Assembly (NCBI RefSeq): GCF_013618635.1
Contig: NZ_JABLSJ010000001.1
Coordinates: forward strand, 434,001-498,000
Direction: 5' to 3'
From: Thalassobacillus sp. CUG 92003
Lineage (GTDB): Bacteria; Bacillota; Bacilli; Bacillales; Halobacillaceae
Length of the DNA stretch: 64,000 nt
The notes under the pieces were generated by a model that made no database searches, had not been told where the DNA came from, and saw only the letters and a program-made list of their open reading frames with translations. The position numbers and the translations under genes were made by a program. Of the stretch, positions 33,854 to 43,594 are shown one piece after another; the first letter of the stretch is position 1; each line of letters starts with the position of its first letter.

Positions 33854-34498
33854 TTAGTCTTCAAGGACTTCACTTTCCATATACGAAACATCTCCCGGTG
33901 AAACCTTGGCCTGATCACGTGTCAAGTCAATAATCCACTGAGTGAATCGTTCCTCTTCGCCATCTTCTACATATACTAACAGTTCCACATTTTCAAGATA
34001 ATTAATCCTGTCCAACGTGTAAGTGGAATGGCGTAATTCATGTTCCAGCTTCCCAAGCAGCGCATAATCAGCTGTAACGGTCATATGTCTCATAAGTTGA
34101 CGTTTAACGACCCCTGTTGCTTTAATGGCTTCAGATACAGCAGAAGCGTAAGCGCGAATCAAACCGCCCGCTCCCAACTTTGTTCCACCAAAGTACCGGG
34201 TCACCACGACAGCCGTATCTTTCAATCCTTTTCGCTTCAATACATCAAGCATCGGCACACCGGCTGTGCCGCTTGGTTCCCCGTCGTCATTCGCTTTTTG
34301 GATTAAATCATGTTCGCCGATTAGATATGCGGAACAATTGTGGCTTGCATCACGGTGCTTTTTTTTAATGTCTTGAACAAATTCCTGGGCTTGTTCTTCT
34401 GTTTCGCATCTTTGAACGTATCCAATGAATCGAGATTTTTGAATAATTATTTCTTCTTCGTTACCTGCGTGATTTACCGTATAATAGTGGTTAAGCAT
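33854..34498 (-). CDS. yvyE: YigZ/IMPACT-family protein
   Basis: A 214-residue protein of the YigZ family. The N-terminal IMPACT domain has IIQKSRFIGYVQRC, HNCSAYLIG, the GEPSGTAGVPML loop and VVTRYFGGTKLGAGGL; a small DUF1949 domain follows. Its molecular function is not settled. It is divergent from degS, as in B. subtilis, and 15 bases upstream of the LCP gene. Confidence 0.92.
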   Translation of the reverse strand: MLNHYYTVNHAGNEEEIIIQKSRFIGYVQRCETEEQAQEFVQDIKKKHRDASHNCSAYLIGEHDLIQKANDDGEPSGTAGVPMLDVLKRKGLKDTAVVVTRYFGGTKLGAGGLIRAYASAVSEAIKATGVVKRQLMRHMTVTADYALLGKLEHELRHSTYTLDRINYLENVELLVYVEDGEEERFTQWIIDLTRDQAKVSPGDVSYMESEVLED

Positions 34499-34669
34499 TT
34501 TGGAAGGATACCTCCTAAAAGTTAATTATATCGCTATGAAATCATCACGGCAAATTATTTCGTTCTTTGTGACAAAAAATCGAACTATAGGATATTGTTG
34601 TCGGTTAACCCCCACAAAATGGAGTAGGTCTAACGAATGACTATGTGAAAATTGATGGAGGGACTGGAG

Positions 34670-35812
34670 ATGAGTGAAAGCAAACCTGGGGATAAAGCAC
34701 TCGACCATATCATTCAAGAAATGGTTGATACAGTTTCCAACAGTAAAGATGAGATTTTTCAAATTGGTGAAGAATCCCGAAGTGAATTTGATCAATTAAA
34801 ACGTGAATTAGATGAAACGAAAAAACAAGTGTTCGTTCTTATAGATGAATCGGACAAGCTTGAACAAAAAGTCCGTTTTTCCCGAAAACGTTTATCTGAA
34901 GTGAGTAAACATTTTCAACACTATTCCGAAGAAGAAATTCGTAAGGTCTACGAGCAGACACACCAATTGCAAATGGATCTATCGATGAAACAGGAAAAGG
35001 AAAAACAACTGAGGCAGCGGCGCGACGATCTCGAACGAAGGCTGAAAAATCTTGAAGAAACCATCGGACGCGCAGAGGCGCTGGGAGGAAAGATTTCTGT
35101 TGTGTTGAACTACTTAACCGAAGATTTCCGCCAAGTGTCCGAAGTTCTTGAAGATGCTAAAGAAAAGCAGGAATTCGGTCTTCAGATCATTGAAGCACAG
35201 GAAGAAGAGCGCCGCCGGTTGTCTCGTGAAATACACGACGGACCAGCTCAAATGCTGGCCAACGTCATGCTTCGTTCGGATCTCGTTGATCGCACATTTC
35301 GGGAACGCGGCGTAGATGAAGCGTTAAAGGAGATTAAGGATGTACGCGATATGGTGCGTTCAGCCCTATACGAAGTCCGCCGGATCATTTATGATCTGCG
35401 GCCAATGGCGCTGGATGACTTAGGATTAATCCCGACGCTAAAAAAATATTTATCTACTGTCGAAGAATACAATGACATGACCATTACATTCACTCACTTT
35501 GGTCACGAACAGCGATTTGCCAGCAAATTTGAAGTCGCCCTGTTCCGCCTGATTCAAGAAGCCGTTCAAAACGCCGTCAAACATGCAGAACCTAACGACA
35601 TACAAGTTAAAGTCGAAATGAAGCAATCGTATTTTACCATCATTGTAAAAGACAACGGCAAAGGGTTTGACACCTCCGTCAAGAAAGAAAACTCCTTTGG
35701 CCTCGTCGGCATGAAAGAACGCGTGGAAATGCTTGAAGGCGAAATCACCATTGATTCCACCCCTGGTGAAGGTACAATGGTCATGATTCAAATTCCGCTT
35801 GATTTATCTTAA
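34670..35812 (+). CDS. degS: Two-component sensor histidine kinase DegS
   Basis: A 380-residue cytoplasmic kinase with no membrane segments. A long coiled-coil sensor part (residues 20-180) is followed by the HisKA_3 phosphoacceptor RRLSREIHDGPAQMLANVML, the YDLRPMALDDLG segment, and the ATPase box KDNGKGFD with GLVGMKERVEMLEG. Nearly full-length likeness to B. subtilis DegS. The ATG at 34670 is chosen; ATGs at 34652 and 34655 precede the GGAGGGACTGGAG site. It phosphorylates DegU and influences exoenzymes, motility and competence. Confidence 0.95.
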   Translation: MSESKPGDKALDHIIQEMVDTVSNSKDEIFQIGEESRSEFDQLKRELDETKKQVFVLIDESDKLEQKVRFSRKRLSEVSKHFQHYSEEEIRKVYEQTHQLQMDLSMKQEKEKQLRQRRDDLERRLKNLEETIGRAEALGGKISVVLNYLTEDFRQVSEVLEDAKEKQEFGLQIIEAQEEERRRLSREIHDGPAQMLANVMLRSDLVDRTFRERGVDEALKEIKDVRDMVRSALYEVRRIIYDLRPMALDDLGLIPTLKKYLSTVEEYNDMTITFTHFGHEQRFASKFEVALFRLIQEAVQNAVKHAEPNDIQVKVEMKQSYFTIIVKDNGKGFDTSVKKENSFGLVGMKERVEMLEGEITIDSTPGEGTMVMIQIPLDLS

Positions 35813-35857
35813 AGGAATGACTATGTAATAAGTCGTAAATCGTTTATAATAGGAATA

Positions 35858-35875
35858 TATACGTAATAACGTATA
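35858..35875. promoter_or_regulatory. Inverted repeat upstream of degU, candidate DegU autoregulatory site
   Basis: TATACGT-AATA-ACGTATA is perfect. A TATAAT box lies just upstream at about 35845-35850, so degU can be transcribed separately from degS. DegU is known to activate its own promoter in B. subtilis; binding here is inference. Confidence 0.5.
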
Positions 35876-35975
35876 GTTTACAAAGAGACGATGGAACGAC
35901 GGTTAATGATGTTTGTTAAACCTAACAAAATGAATGGCTGAAACAAGTCGATAACCTGAAGTGGGAGGATGAACA

Positions 35976-36656
35976 ATGACGACTAGAATTGTCTTAATTG
36001 ATGACCATAAACTATTCCGTGAAGGCGTTAAGCGTATCTTGGATTTCGAAGCGAGCTTTGAAGTTGTAGCAGAAGGCGATGACGGAGATACAGCCCTGGA
36101 ACTGATAGAAGCCAATACACCCGACGTAGTCTTAATGGACATCAACATGCCGAATATGAACGGCGTTGAAGCCACGGCTGAAATCGTAAATCGGTATCCT
36201 GACCTCAAAGTGATCATCCTTTCGATTCATGACGATGAAAACTATGTAACGCATGCATTGAAAACAGGAGCACAAGGGTATTTATTGAAAGAAATGGACT
36301 CAGACGCGCTGATAGATGCCATTAAAGTTGTCAGTGAAGGCGGTTCATACCTTCACCCAAAAGTTACGCACAACCTTGTTGCTGAATATCGCCGCTTATC
36401 AGATTCGAATGAAGGCAAAAATGCGTATAAAGCAATCGAATACCGCAAACCTCTTCATCTGCTGACGCGCCGCGAGTGTGAAGTATTACAACTGCTCGCA
36501 GATGGCAAAAGCAACAGGGGCGTAGCAGAATCCTTGTATATCAGCGAAAAAACAGTCAAAAACCATGTCAGCAACATTCTGCAAAAAATGAATGTCAACG
36601 ACCGTACTCAAGCTGTGGTCACTGCAATAAAAAATGGCTGGGTAGAAGTTTTATAA
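35976..36656 (+). CDS. degU: Response regulator DegU
   Basis: A 226-residue NarL/FixJ-family regulator. The receiver has the acidic pair at residues 9-10, the phosphoacceptor Asp55 in [16 protein letters not shown] and the KEMDSDAL segment. The LuxR-type HTH spans [20 protein letters not shown] through [16 protein letters not shown]. It controls degradative enzymes, flagellar genes and biofilm. A terminator directly follows. Confidence 0.96.
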   Translation: MTTRIVLIDDHKLFREGVKRILDFEASFEVVAEGDDGDTALELIEANTPDVVLMDINMPNMNGVEATAEIVNRYPDLKVIILSIHDDENYVTHALKTGAQGYLLKEMDSDALIDAIKVVSEGGSYLHPKVTHNLVAEYRRLSDSNEGKNAYKAIEYRKPLHLLTRRECEVLQLLADGKSNRGVAESLYISEKTVKNHVSNILQKMNVNDRTQAVVTAIKNGWVEVL

Positions 36657-36660
36657 TGGC

Positions 36661-36692
36661 CAAGCTCTGGAGACAACCTCCAGGGCTTTTTT
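36661..36692 (+). terminator. Terminator of degU
   Basis: AAGCTCTGGAG and CCTCCAGGGCTT pair with a 4-base loop, followed by six T. It overlaps the end of the convergent NERD gene. Confidence 0.88.
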
Positions 36693-37677
36693 AATGTGCA
36701 AGCTCAGTAAGGTGTTCATATGTAACGTAATATGTTCTTCCTTTATTAGCCCCGATGGAGCGAAGCGCACATGCTCTAAGTATCTTTTTCGCCACAGTAG
36801 CTGATTGAATACATAAAAAATCCTGACACCTAACATTTGAAATCGAAGTATCTAGGAGTAACGTGTAATCCTGTAAGGCATAAAGATGCGCTTCTACTGA
36901 AGTCTTCTGACAATATGGGCATTGCCATTTTCCACTTTGTTGGAGCATCGGCATGTGTTGACACCTTTCACATTGCACACCCATCGTTAATTCCTGCTTT
37001 AGAATGTTGGATTGATGGAGAAGATCACGCTGAAGCGGGGTGTGAGCCTTGAGCAAAACCTTCGAAATACGCTGGAGCGATTCAACGGTTGAATGCTCGG
37101 TCTGATGCAACGACGCAAGTTTATTTATGGCGAAAGGTAAATTGATGGCGTGAATAACCTTGTCGTGCGTGTCGTTTTGACGTGAAGGTGTTTCGAGGAT
37201 AGCCTTTTGTGAACTGATGGCCACGATACATTCAATAGGGACGTTAGCAGAAGATTGTTGAGCCAGCCATTTATTTAAATGGAACCCCTGCTGTTCCGCC
37301 TGTAACACGGGATCATTAAACTTTTCCTTCTTATCATCGAGCGTCCGAATCACCTGATTGAAGTCACGATCAAAGTACAAGGTACCTGAAATATTTTTCA
37401 CCTCGATGATGAGGAAAAAACGACGGCTCAAAAGTAACGTATCAATTTGAAAATAGTGAACACCGTCAAAAAGACGAAGATCATGAAAAATGAGATAGTC
37501 TTCTTCAGGGAGTAAGCTTAAGGGGTATTTCAACTGTTGCTCACCGAGGTAGCCTGTCCTGCGTCTAGAGAGGTTTTCATTAAGCGGTGCTTGCATCGGA
37601 TGAGTTGGAGGAAGTCTACGTAGTAAAGCTTCAATCTGAGCGATGGAGCGGGGGAAAGTAAGAGGTTTTACAATCAT
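36691..37677 (-). CDS. NERD-domain nuclease-related protein with zinc ribbon, paralogue 1
   Basis: A 328-residue cytoplasmic protein. Residues 40-150 form a NERD domain with a PD-(D/E)XK-like set: Glu46 in GYLGEQQL, Asp79 in QIDTLLLS, and Glu92-Val-Lys94 in IIEVKN. A long helical region follows, then a four-cysteine zinc ribbon (C236, C239, C253, C256) and a C-terminal 65-residue part that could be a winged helix. It is co-linear with the protein at 58919-59911. RBS AAGGAG precedes the ATG. Immediately upstream (37785-37854) is a short array of 8-base words spaced 20-21 bases. It lies between degU and hut genes, a place where B. subtilis has no such gene. Biological role unknown. Confidence 0.85.
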   Translation of the reverse strand: MIVKPLTFPRSIAQIEALLRRLPPTHPMQAPLNENLSRRRTGYLGEQQLKYPLSLLPEEDYLIFHDLRLFDGVHYFQIDTLLLSRRFFLIIEVKNISGTLYFDRDFNQVIRTLDDKKEKFNDPVLQAEQQGFHLNKWLAQQSSANVPIECIVAISSQKAILETPSRQNDTHDKVIHAINLPFAINKLASLHQTEHSTVESLQRISKVLLKAHTPLQRDLLHQSNILKQELTMGVQCERCQHMPMLQQSGKWQCPYCQKTSVEAHLYALQDYTLLLDTSISNVRCQDFLCIQSATVAKKILRACALRSIGANKGRTYYVTYEHLTELAH

Positions 37678-37784
37678 GCCATCTCTCCTTGTCTGCGAGA
37701 TAAATTAACTATTCGACATCAATGAGGAGTTTCCTTCTTTTATTAATAGAAATTTGTCAAAAAAGTATGGCATAAAAACTGATA

Positions 37785-37854
37785 TATCGGTCGGCGCACC
37801 GTAAATATCGGTCCGCGAGCTGATATATCAGTCAAACTGGTCCACTTATCAGTC
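37785..37854. repeat. Phased octamer array, four copies, upstream of NERD gene 1
   Basis: TATCGGTC at 37785 and 37806, then TATCAGTC at 37826 and 37847. Start-to-start distances are 21, 20 and 21 bases, leaving unrelated spacers of 12-13 bases. On the NERD coding strand the word is GACYGATA. The array occupies the gap between the end of yjiH (the last word overlaps its stop codon) and the NERD promoter region. The same design, with another word, precedes NERD gene 2. Confidence 0.85.
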
Positions 37855-39181
37855 AAAGCAGCAAATAAGCGATAGGCGTGACGATAATCAACGTCAGGAT
37901 GGTGCGTTCCACCCAGATGACGAGCAGCTTCGGTATACTGACGGGAATATCTGTAGACAAAATACAAGGAATCAGCGCAGAAAAGAATAGGATAGCGGAA
38001 ACAGACAAGCTTCCGATTACAAATTTCGTGATGAGCGGCGTGTCTGCTACGAGCAAAGCAGGTAGAAACATTTCAGCGATTTCTATAGCCGATGCTTTAG
38101 CTGCCAGCATGGGTTCGGGAATTTGCAAGAGCCATGTAAACGGCACGAAAATGTAGCCAAGAATATCGAAAAATGGTGTGTACTCTGCTAACACCAGTCC
38201 GAGCAGACCGACGGACATAATCGATGGCAGGATGCTCATGGTCATGATGAAACCATCTTTCAAATTCATGCCGACATTTTTGGCGAGCGACGGGGCGTTT
38301 TGAGCGGCCTCCATGGCTTGTTTCCATGCGACTTTGATGCGATTGTCTGTCACGATTTCTTCGGTATGGCCTTCTTCGGTGAGGTAGTCTTCACTGATTT
38401 TATTGAGCGGCCAAATCCGCACAGTGATGGCGGTTACGATAAATGTCACGGCTAACGTCACAAAAAAATACGTGTTCCAGATTTCCATCAATCCCAGTGT
38501 ACGGGCGACGACGATCATGAATGTGGCGGATACTGTGGAAAAGCCGGTGGCAATTATGGTCGCTTCTTTTATCGTATATTTGCCTTCTTTAAAGACGCGA
38601 TTGGTGATCAACAGACCAATTGAGTAGCTGCCGACAAATGAGGCGACGGCATCAATAGCGGAACGGCCGGGTGTCTTCCAGATCGGGCGCATGACGGGCT
38701 GGAGCATGACACCGATGAATTCCAGCAGGCCGTAGCCGACAAGCAATGCGAGAAACACAGCTCCGATGGGCACGAGTAAACCGACGGAAGTCACGAGATT
38801 GTTGAAGAGGAAAGGACCCATGTCAGGGTTGAATAAAAAGGCTGGTCCGAATTCAAACACGAGCATGGTACCTGCTACGGCCCCTAGTATTTTGAAAAAC
38901 GACAAGGTCATGTTGACAGCGTCCTTGTTCCAGGATCGATCAATGAAGGGATAAAGCGCTCCAAGTAAAATGACGATCCAGGCGTAATAAGGGACAAGAC
39001 TAGGGAAGGTCTCTTGAATGAAGGTCACCATATGATCAAGCGGAATCGATGAGGTGCCGTTGATTTTAATGGGGTAAAAGAATGTAAAAATACCAATTAA
39101 GCTGTAGAGAAAAAATTTGACTAAATTACGCTTAGCGGGGCCGGGGGCTTCTTGAGATGAGTATAAGTGTGAGTTTTCCAT
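37853..39181 (-). CDS. YjiH-family membrane protein with nucleoside-recognition (Gate) domain
   Basis: A 442-residue protein with about ten hydrophobic segments. It contains a Gate-like repeat (FVGSYSIGLLITNRVFKEGKYTI and STVSATFMIVVARTLG). YjiH proteins are commonly encoded beside hut genes and probably transport histidine, urocanate or a related compound, but this is not proven. CAGGAGG precedes the ATG. It is the last gene of the hutU-hutI-hutG-yjiH series, 64 bases after hutG. Confidence 0.85.
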   Translation of the reverse strand: MENSHLYSSQEAPGPAKRNLVKFFLYSLIGIFTFFYPIKINGTSSIPLDHMVTFIQETFPSLVPYYAWIVILLGALYPFIDRSWNKDAVNMTLSFFKILGAVAGTMLVFEFGPAFLFNPDMGPFLFNNLVTSVGLLVPIGAVFLALLVGYGLLEFIGVMLQPVMRPIWKTPGRSAIDAVASFVGSYSIGLLITNRVFKEGKYTIKEATIIATGFSTVSATFMIVVARTLGLMEIWNTYFFVTLAVTFIVTAITVRIWPLNKISEDYLTEEGHTEEIVTDNRIKVAWKQAMEAAQNAPSLAKNVGMNLKDGFIMTMSILPSIMSVGLLGLVLAEYTPFFDILGYIFVPFTWLLQIPEPMLAAKASAIEIAEMFLPALLVADTPLITKFVIGSLSVSAILFFSALIPCILSTDIPVSIPKLLVIWVERTILTLIIVTPIAYLLL

Positions 39182-39245
39182 GATAAAACCTCCTGAAAAT
39201 TCCGAAAATTTTAAAGGTAAAGGAGCTGAATTCAGCTCCTTTCGA

Positions 39246-40235
39246 CTAAGGGCGTTGACAGTAGCCAGTAAGGAAGGAGAGCATCGTATGAACAGCCGTT
39301 TTGACGGAGACTTCCCCTACATCTTTACGGGGATCCAGGCACACAATATCCATCGCTTTAACTTTAGGGTGCTGGCCGGCTAGTTGGACCGCTTCAAATA
39401 ACTCGGAAGGGTACATACCGCCCGGGGTAGCTGCCGGTGCGCCGGGGCTCATGCTCATGTCGAGCACGTCCATATCAACCGTCAAATAGATGGTGTCCAC
39501 CGTTTCATTCAGCCGCTGCAACGCCTGGGTGATGACGTGTGCGATGCCTAATGTCCGCACCTGTTTCATCGTGGTGTAATTCAAAGCGTGTTCATCGGCA
39601 AACGATTTTAAAGCACGCGCATTAAAGAAACCGTGCAGGCCGATATTGTGAACATGCTCGCCTTTGATGACCTGACTATCGATTAAATTACGGATTGGGG
39701 TACCGTTGGCCGGTCCGAACGTTTCTAAGTCGCGCAGGTCAAAATGTGTATCAACCTGCAAAATGCCGATGGTTTCCTCAGGATGTGCCTGCTGCCACCC
39801 TTTGACCAGCATGGCCGTGATGGAATGGTCCCCGCCCAATGTGATCGGAAAGGTGTGGGGATGATGATGGCGCATGGCGGCCATGGCGTCTGTGATGTTT
39901 TGGTGCGTCGCGGCAATATCGGTGACGTGTTGCGGTACGTCACCGAGATCCACCGCTCTCAGCTTAGCCAAATCCAAGTCTTCCTCTAAATTATAGGTGC
40001 CGAACCCTTTCCAAGCGCGTCGCATGGCATCAGGGTTGTCGCTTGCAGCCGATGTGCTGATCGATGATTTGGATAAAGGAACGCCCAGAATCGTAATGTC
40101 ATAGGGCGCCCAATCCGGGGCATCGCTCGAGAGCGTTTCAATCCATTCGTGCACTTTCACGTCTGCAGATGCTGTTCCGTTTTTCGTCCATTGAAAAGCC
40201 GGCCGGTTCAGCATAGGGTAAGGGTACTGGCTCAT
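39246..40235 (-). CDS. hutG: Formimidoylglutamase
   Basis: A 329-residue arginase-family enzyme. Manganese ligands lie in TLGGDHSI, QVDTHFDLRD and TVDMDVLDMSMSPG. It hydrolyses N-formimidoyl-L-glutamate to glutamate and formamide, the last step of this type of histidine degradation. Its start overlaps the hutI stop by four bases (ATGA). The surrounding hut genes settle the substrate. Confidence 0.94.
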   Translation of the reverse strand: MSQYPYPMLNRPAFQWTKNGTASADVKVHEWIETLSSDAPDWAPYDITILGVPLSKSSISTSAASDNPDAMRRAWKGFGTYNLEEDLDLAKLRAVDLGDVPQHVTDIAATHQNITDAMAAMRHHHPHTFPITLGGDHSITAMLVKGWQQAHPEETIGILQVDTHFDLRDLETFGPANGTPIRNLIDSQVIKGEHVHNIGLHGFFNARALKSFADEHALNYTTMKQVRTLGIAHVITQALQRLNETVDTIYLTVDMDVLDMSMSPGAPAATPGGMYPSELFEAVQLAGQHPKVKAMDIVCLDPRKDVGEVSVKTAVHTMLSFLTGYCQRP

Positions 40236-41509
40236 ACGAGCTGCCCCTCCTGTACGACGACCTTGCCTTTTTTGATAACGGTATCGACGTGATTCATGCC
40301 ATATTGATAGGAAAGCATCAAATGATTGGGCACATCGAACATGGTGATATCCGCTTGCTTCCCTGTTTCAATGCTGCCGGCTTCATCAGCGATTCCAATA
40401 GCATGGGCAGCATTGATCGTTGTTGCGGTTAATACTTCCTCTGGGGTCATGCCCATTTTCAAGCAGCCTAAGTTCATGATGAACGGTAATGAGAGGGTCG
40501 GTGATGAACCGGGATTAGCGTCCGTGGATAATGCGACGGGCACGCCGGCGTCAATGATGCGTCTTGCCCGGGCGAATTCAGCCATCAGGAAAAATGCCGT
40601 TCCTGGTAAAAGGACACCGACCACGCCTTTATCAGCCATTTGGGCGATGCCTTCATCGGATGCTTTCAAAAGGTGATCCGCGGAAATGGCGCCGACTTCA
40701 GCAGCCAATTCAGCACCGGCGTATGGTTCGATTTCATCCGCGTGGATTTTGGGTGTAAGCCCATACGCTTTGCCGGCTTCGAGAATTTTTCTGGATTGTT
40801 CCGGCGTAAAAACACCCCGCTCACAAAAGACATCGTTGAACCGGGCGAGGCCGCTCTTGGCGACTTCCGGAATCATTTCCTCGACCACGCGATCCACGAA
40901 ACGGTCGGGGTTATCTTTTTCATCCATAGGCACAGCGTGCGCTCCCATGAAAGTGGACACGAGATCCATCGTGTGATGCTCGTGAAGTTGAGCGGCAACG
41001 CGTAATTGTTTCAATTCATGCTCGAGCGTCAAACCGTAACCGCTTTTGGCTTCTAATGTGGTGACACCGTGCAACAGAAATTGGTTGAGCCGTTTATGGG
41101 CTGCCTCGAACAATTCTTCATCCGAGGCTTGCTGCGTGGAACGTGTCGTCGAATGGATGCCGCCGCCTGATTCCATGATTTCCATGTAAGTGGATCCCTT
41201 CAAGCGCATGGCATATTCTGCTTCGCGGGTTCCGGCATGCACGATATGGGTGTGCGGATCGATTAAACCGGGCGCGACAACTTTGCCGCTGGCATCAATT
41301 ACCTGAGCCTCTTCCAGCCGGTTTTGATAAGTTTCGTAAAGCGTGGCATCTGGACCTGCTGCGACGATGCGCTCGTCTTCGATCCAAACACTGCCCCCTT
41401 CAATGATCTCAATGTCCGTCATTGCTTTGCCGACGGCGGGGCCTGCTTGGTGTCCCGCCATCGTAATCAGTTGATCGGCGTTCCGTATAAATAAAGGTTG
41501 GGTCATCAT
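40232..41509 (-). CDS. hutI: Imidazolonepropionase
   Basis: A 425-residue amidohydrolase-superfamily enzyme. Metal site DPHTHIVHAGTRE, the catalytic EAKSGYGL, HADEIEP and STDANPGSSPT are all seen. It opens the ring of imidazolone-5-propionate to formimidoylglutamate. The AGAGGAGAATC site precedes two adjacent ATGs (41509 or 41506). It lies 15 bases after hutU. Confidence 0.95.
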   Translation of the reverse strand: MMTQPLFIRNADQLITMAGHQAGPAVGKAMTDIEIIEGGSVWIEDERIVAAGPDATLYETYQNRLEEAQVIDASGKVVAPGLIDPHTHIVHAGTREAEYAMRLKGSTYMEIMESGGGIHSTTRSTQQASDEELFEAAHKRLNQFLLHGVTTLEAKSGYGLTLEHELKQLRVAAQLHEHHTMDLVSTFMGAHAVPMDEKDNPDRFVDRVVEEMIPEVAKSGLARFNDVFCERGVFTPEQSRKILEAGKAYGLTPKIHADEIEPYAGAELAAEVGAISADHLLKASDEGIAQMADKGVVGVLLPGTAFFLMAEFARARRIIDAGVPVALSTDANPGSSPTLSLPFIMNLGCLKMGMTPEEVLTATTINAAHAIGIADEAGSIETGKQADITMFDVPNHLMLSYQYGMNHVDTVIKKGKVVVQEGQLV

Positions 41510-41524
41510 GATTCTCCTCTCGCG

Positions 41525-43189
41525 TTATTGATCAAGCATCGGAATGTTCACATGTTTTTCTTTTGCCGTCCGTTTGGCCAGGTCATAGCCAGCATCCACA
41601 TGCCGGGCGATGCCCATACCAGGGTCGGTGGTGAGGACGCGTTCTAATCGTTGGGCCGCTGCCTCCGTGCCGTCTGCTACAATGACCATGCCCGCATGCA
41701 GGGAATAGCCCATGCCGACGCCGCCGCCGTGATGCACACTAACCCAGCTCGCGCCGCCGACACTATTGATCATCGCATTCAAAATCGGCCAATCGGCTAC
41801 AGCGTCACTGCCGTCTTGCATCGATTCCGTTTCCCGGTTAGGGGAAGCGACAGATCCGGAATCCAAATGATCGCGTCCAATCACAATCGGCGCTTTCAAT
41901 TCGCCTTTTGCCACCATCTCGTTAATGATTTTTCCAAATCGTGCTCGTTCACCGTAACCGAGCCAGCAAATACGGGACGGCAGCCCCTGGAAGCTTATTT
42001 TTTCCCGGGCCATGCGAATCCACTTGCACAAGCGTTCGTTATCGCTGAATTCGCGTAAAATGACCTCATCGGTTTTATAAATATCGTCCGGATCGCCGGA
42101 GAGTGCTACCCAGCGAAACGGGCCTTTTCCTTCACAAAATTGCGGTCTAATGTACGCGGGTACAAAGCCGGGAAAGTCAAACGCATAGGTGACGCCTTCA
42201 TCTTTAGCAACCTGGCGAATGTTATTGCCGTAATCGAACGTGACGGCGCCTTGCTTCTGCATATCGAGCATCGCCTGGACGTGGGCCGCAATCGCTTGTT
42301 TGGATAAAGTGGTGTAACGTTTCGGATCGTTCGTACGCAGGTGATCGGCTTCTTCGAGATCCAACCCGACTGGCACATACCCATTTAAAGGATCGTGAGC
42401 CGACGTTTGGTCAGTCAATACATCCGGGATAAAGTTTTTATTCAGCATATCCGGAAGCACTTCCGCCGCATTGCCAAGCAAGCCGATCGACAGAGGCTTA
42501 TCCGCTTGTTTCGCTTCCTCAGCCATAAGGATCGCTTCGTCCAGATCGTCGGTCCATGTGTCGAGATACTTAGTCTCCAAACGACGTTCGATTCGGTGCT
42601 GATCCACCTCCACCGCAATACAAACCCCTTCGTTCAGCGTAACCGCCAGCGGCTGAGCGCCGCCCATGCCGCCAAGGCCTGCCGTCAGCGTAATCGTGCC
42701 CTTTAAACTGGCATTAAAATGCTGATTGGCACATTCAGCGAATGTTTCATACGTGCCTTGTACAATCCCCTGACTGCCAATGTAAATCCAGCTTCCGGCG
42801 GTCATTTGGCCGTACATCATCAGCCCGCGCTTATCCAGTTCATGAAAATGATCCCAATTGGCCCAGGCAGGCACAAGATTGGAGTTTGCAATCAAAACTT
42901 TCGGCGCGTCGGTGTGCGATTTGAATACGGCTACCGGTTTTCCGGACTGGATCAGTAACGTTTCGTCATTCTCTAACGTTTTCAACGTGTCCACAATCGC
43001 ATGATAACTGTCCCAATTTCGGGCCGCCTTCCCGATCCCGCCATAAACGACGAGGTCTTCCGGCTTCTCGGCAACTTCCGGATTCAAATTATTATTCAGC
43101 ATCCGGAGCGCTGCTTCTTGAATCCAGCCTTTCGTATGAAGGGTCGAGCCTGTGTATTGTTCAACGTGCTTCGTCTCGTGATTCGACAT
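41525..43189 (-). CDS. hutU: Urocanate hydratase
   Basis: A 554-residue NAD-dependent urocanase, normal full length. Seen are the NAD-binding [17 protein letters not shown], the [13 protein letters not shown] segment, the active-site cysteine region [17 protein letters not shown], and [15 protein letters not shown]. It converts urocanate to imidazolonepropionate. Histidase (hutH) and the antiterminator hutP are not in the window although hutU heads this operon, so the first pathway step is encoded elsewhere. A cre-like site lies about 120 bases upstream of the start. Confidence 0.96.
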   Translation of the reverse strand: MSNHETKHVEQYTGSTLHTKGWIQEAALRMLNNNLNPEVAEKPEDLVVYGGIGKAARNWDSYHAIVDTLKTLENDETLLIQSGKPVAVFKSHTDAPKVLIANSNLVPAWANWDHFHELDKRGLMMYGQMTAGSWIYIGSQGIVQGTYETFAECANQHFNASLKGTITLTAGLGGMGGAQPLAVTLNEGVCIAVEVDQHRIERRLETKYLDTWTDDLDEAILMAEEAKQADKPLSIGLLGNAAEVLPDMLNKNFIPDVLTDQTSAHDPLNGYVPVGLDLEEADHLRTNDPKRYTTLSKQAIAAHVQAMLDMQKQGAVTFDYGNNIRQVAKDEGVTYAFDFPGFVPAYIRPQFCEGKGPFRWVALSGDPDDIYKTDEVILREFSDNERLCKWIRMAREKISFQGLPSRICWLGYGERARFGKIINEMVAKGELKAPIVIGRDHLDSGSVASPNRETESMQDGSDAVADWPILNAMINSVGGASWVSVHHGGGVGMGYSLHAGMVIVADGTEAAAQRLERVLTTDPGMGIARHVDAGYDLAKRTAKEKHVNIPMLDQ

Positions 43190-43311
43190 CGCAAGCCTTC
43201 CTTTCCGATATAAAATTCTGACAATTATATCGTAGCGTATTCGGCATCAGAGATGTAGGGGGATTCCTTTCGAATTTCTATAATAATATTGGATGATTGC
43301 AAGTTATATCG

Positions 43312-43325
43312 TGTAAACGTTTGCT
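43312..43325. promoter_or_regulatory. Candidate CcpA cre site upstream of the hut operon
   Basis: TGTAAACGTTTGCT fits TGWAANCGNTNWCA except at two positions near the 3' end. Catabolite repression of hut genes is known in B. subtilis; this site is inferred from sequence. Confidence 0.5.
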
Positions 43326-43365
43326 TAATATGATAAAAATTTTAGAAATGATAAAAAACACAGAA

Positions 43366-43390
43366 AAAACCAGGCGTAGGCCTGGTCAAG
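43366..43390 (-). terminator. Terminator of the AraC-type regulator gene
   Basis: On the minus strand: ACCAGGCCTACGCCTGGTTTTTTC, a 7-base stem with a U-run. It lies beyond the R2 element that now separates it from the gene. Confidence 0.75.
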
Positions 43391-43402
43391 TTTGATATAA
43401 CT

Positions 43403-43594
43403 GAGTCCATACTCCGCTGACCAGACGCCTCCGCTTTCGATTGATCTATCCAGCTCCGGCGTCTAGCGGCTAGTGAGACTTCCCTCGCTTCTGTACGATA
43501 AGTCAACATCGAATCACGGTGTTCTTCGTGTTTCCTTTATCTCCTCCAGCTCAGTCCAGTCCATACGCCGCTGACCAAGCCGCCTCCGCTTTCA
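43403..43594 (+). repeat. R2 repeat, stand-alone copy
   Basis: The full R2 sequence runs from CTATCCAGCTCCGGCGTCTA to CCGCCTCCGCTTTCA (43446-43594). It is preceded at 43403-43439 by a second copy of its own 3' end (GAGTCCATACTCCGCTGACC and so on), so the ends form a direct repeat. The right end, CTTTCA, supplies the stop codon of the neighbouring minus-strand gene. Confidence 0.8.

Larger units (their letters stand above)
43190..43591. other. Region between hutU and the AraC-type gene
   Basis: 400 bases. Contains the hut promoter area with a TATAAT-like box near 43231-43236 and a cre-like site, the terminator of the AraC-type gene (43366-43390) and most of an R2 element (43403-43594). No gene. 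Confidence 0.65.

Noticed and set aside
40640-41005. Several plus-strand frames over hutI and hutU
   Set aside because: Antisense shadows in GC-richer genes without ribosome sites.
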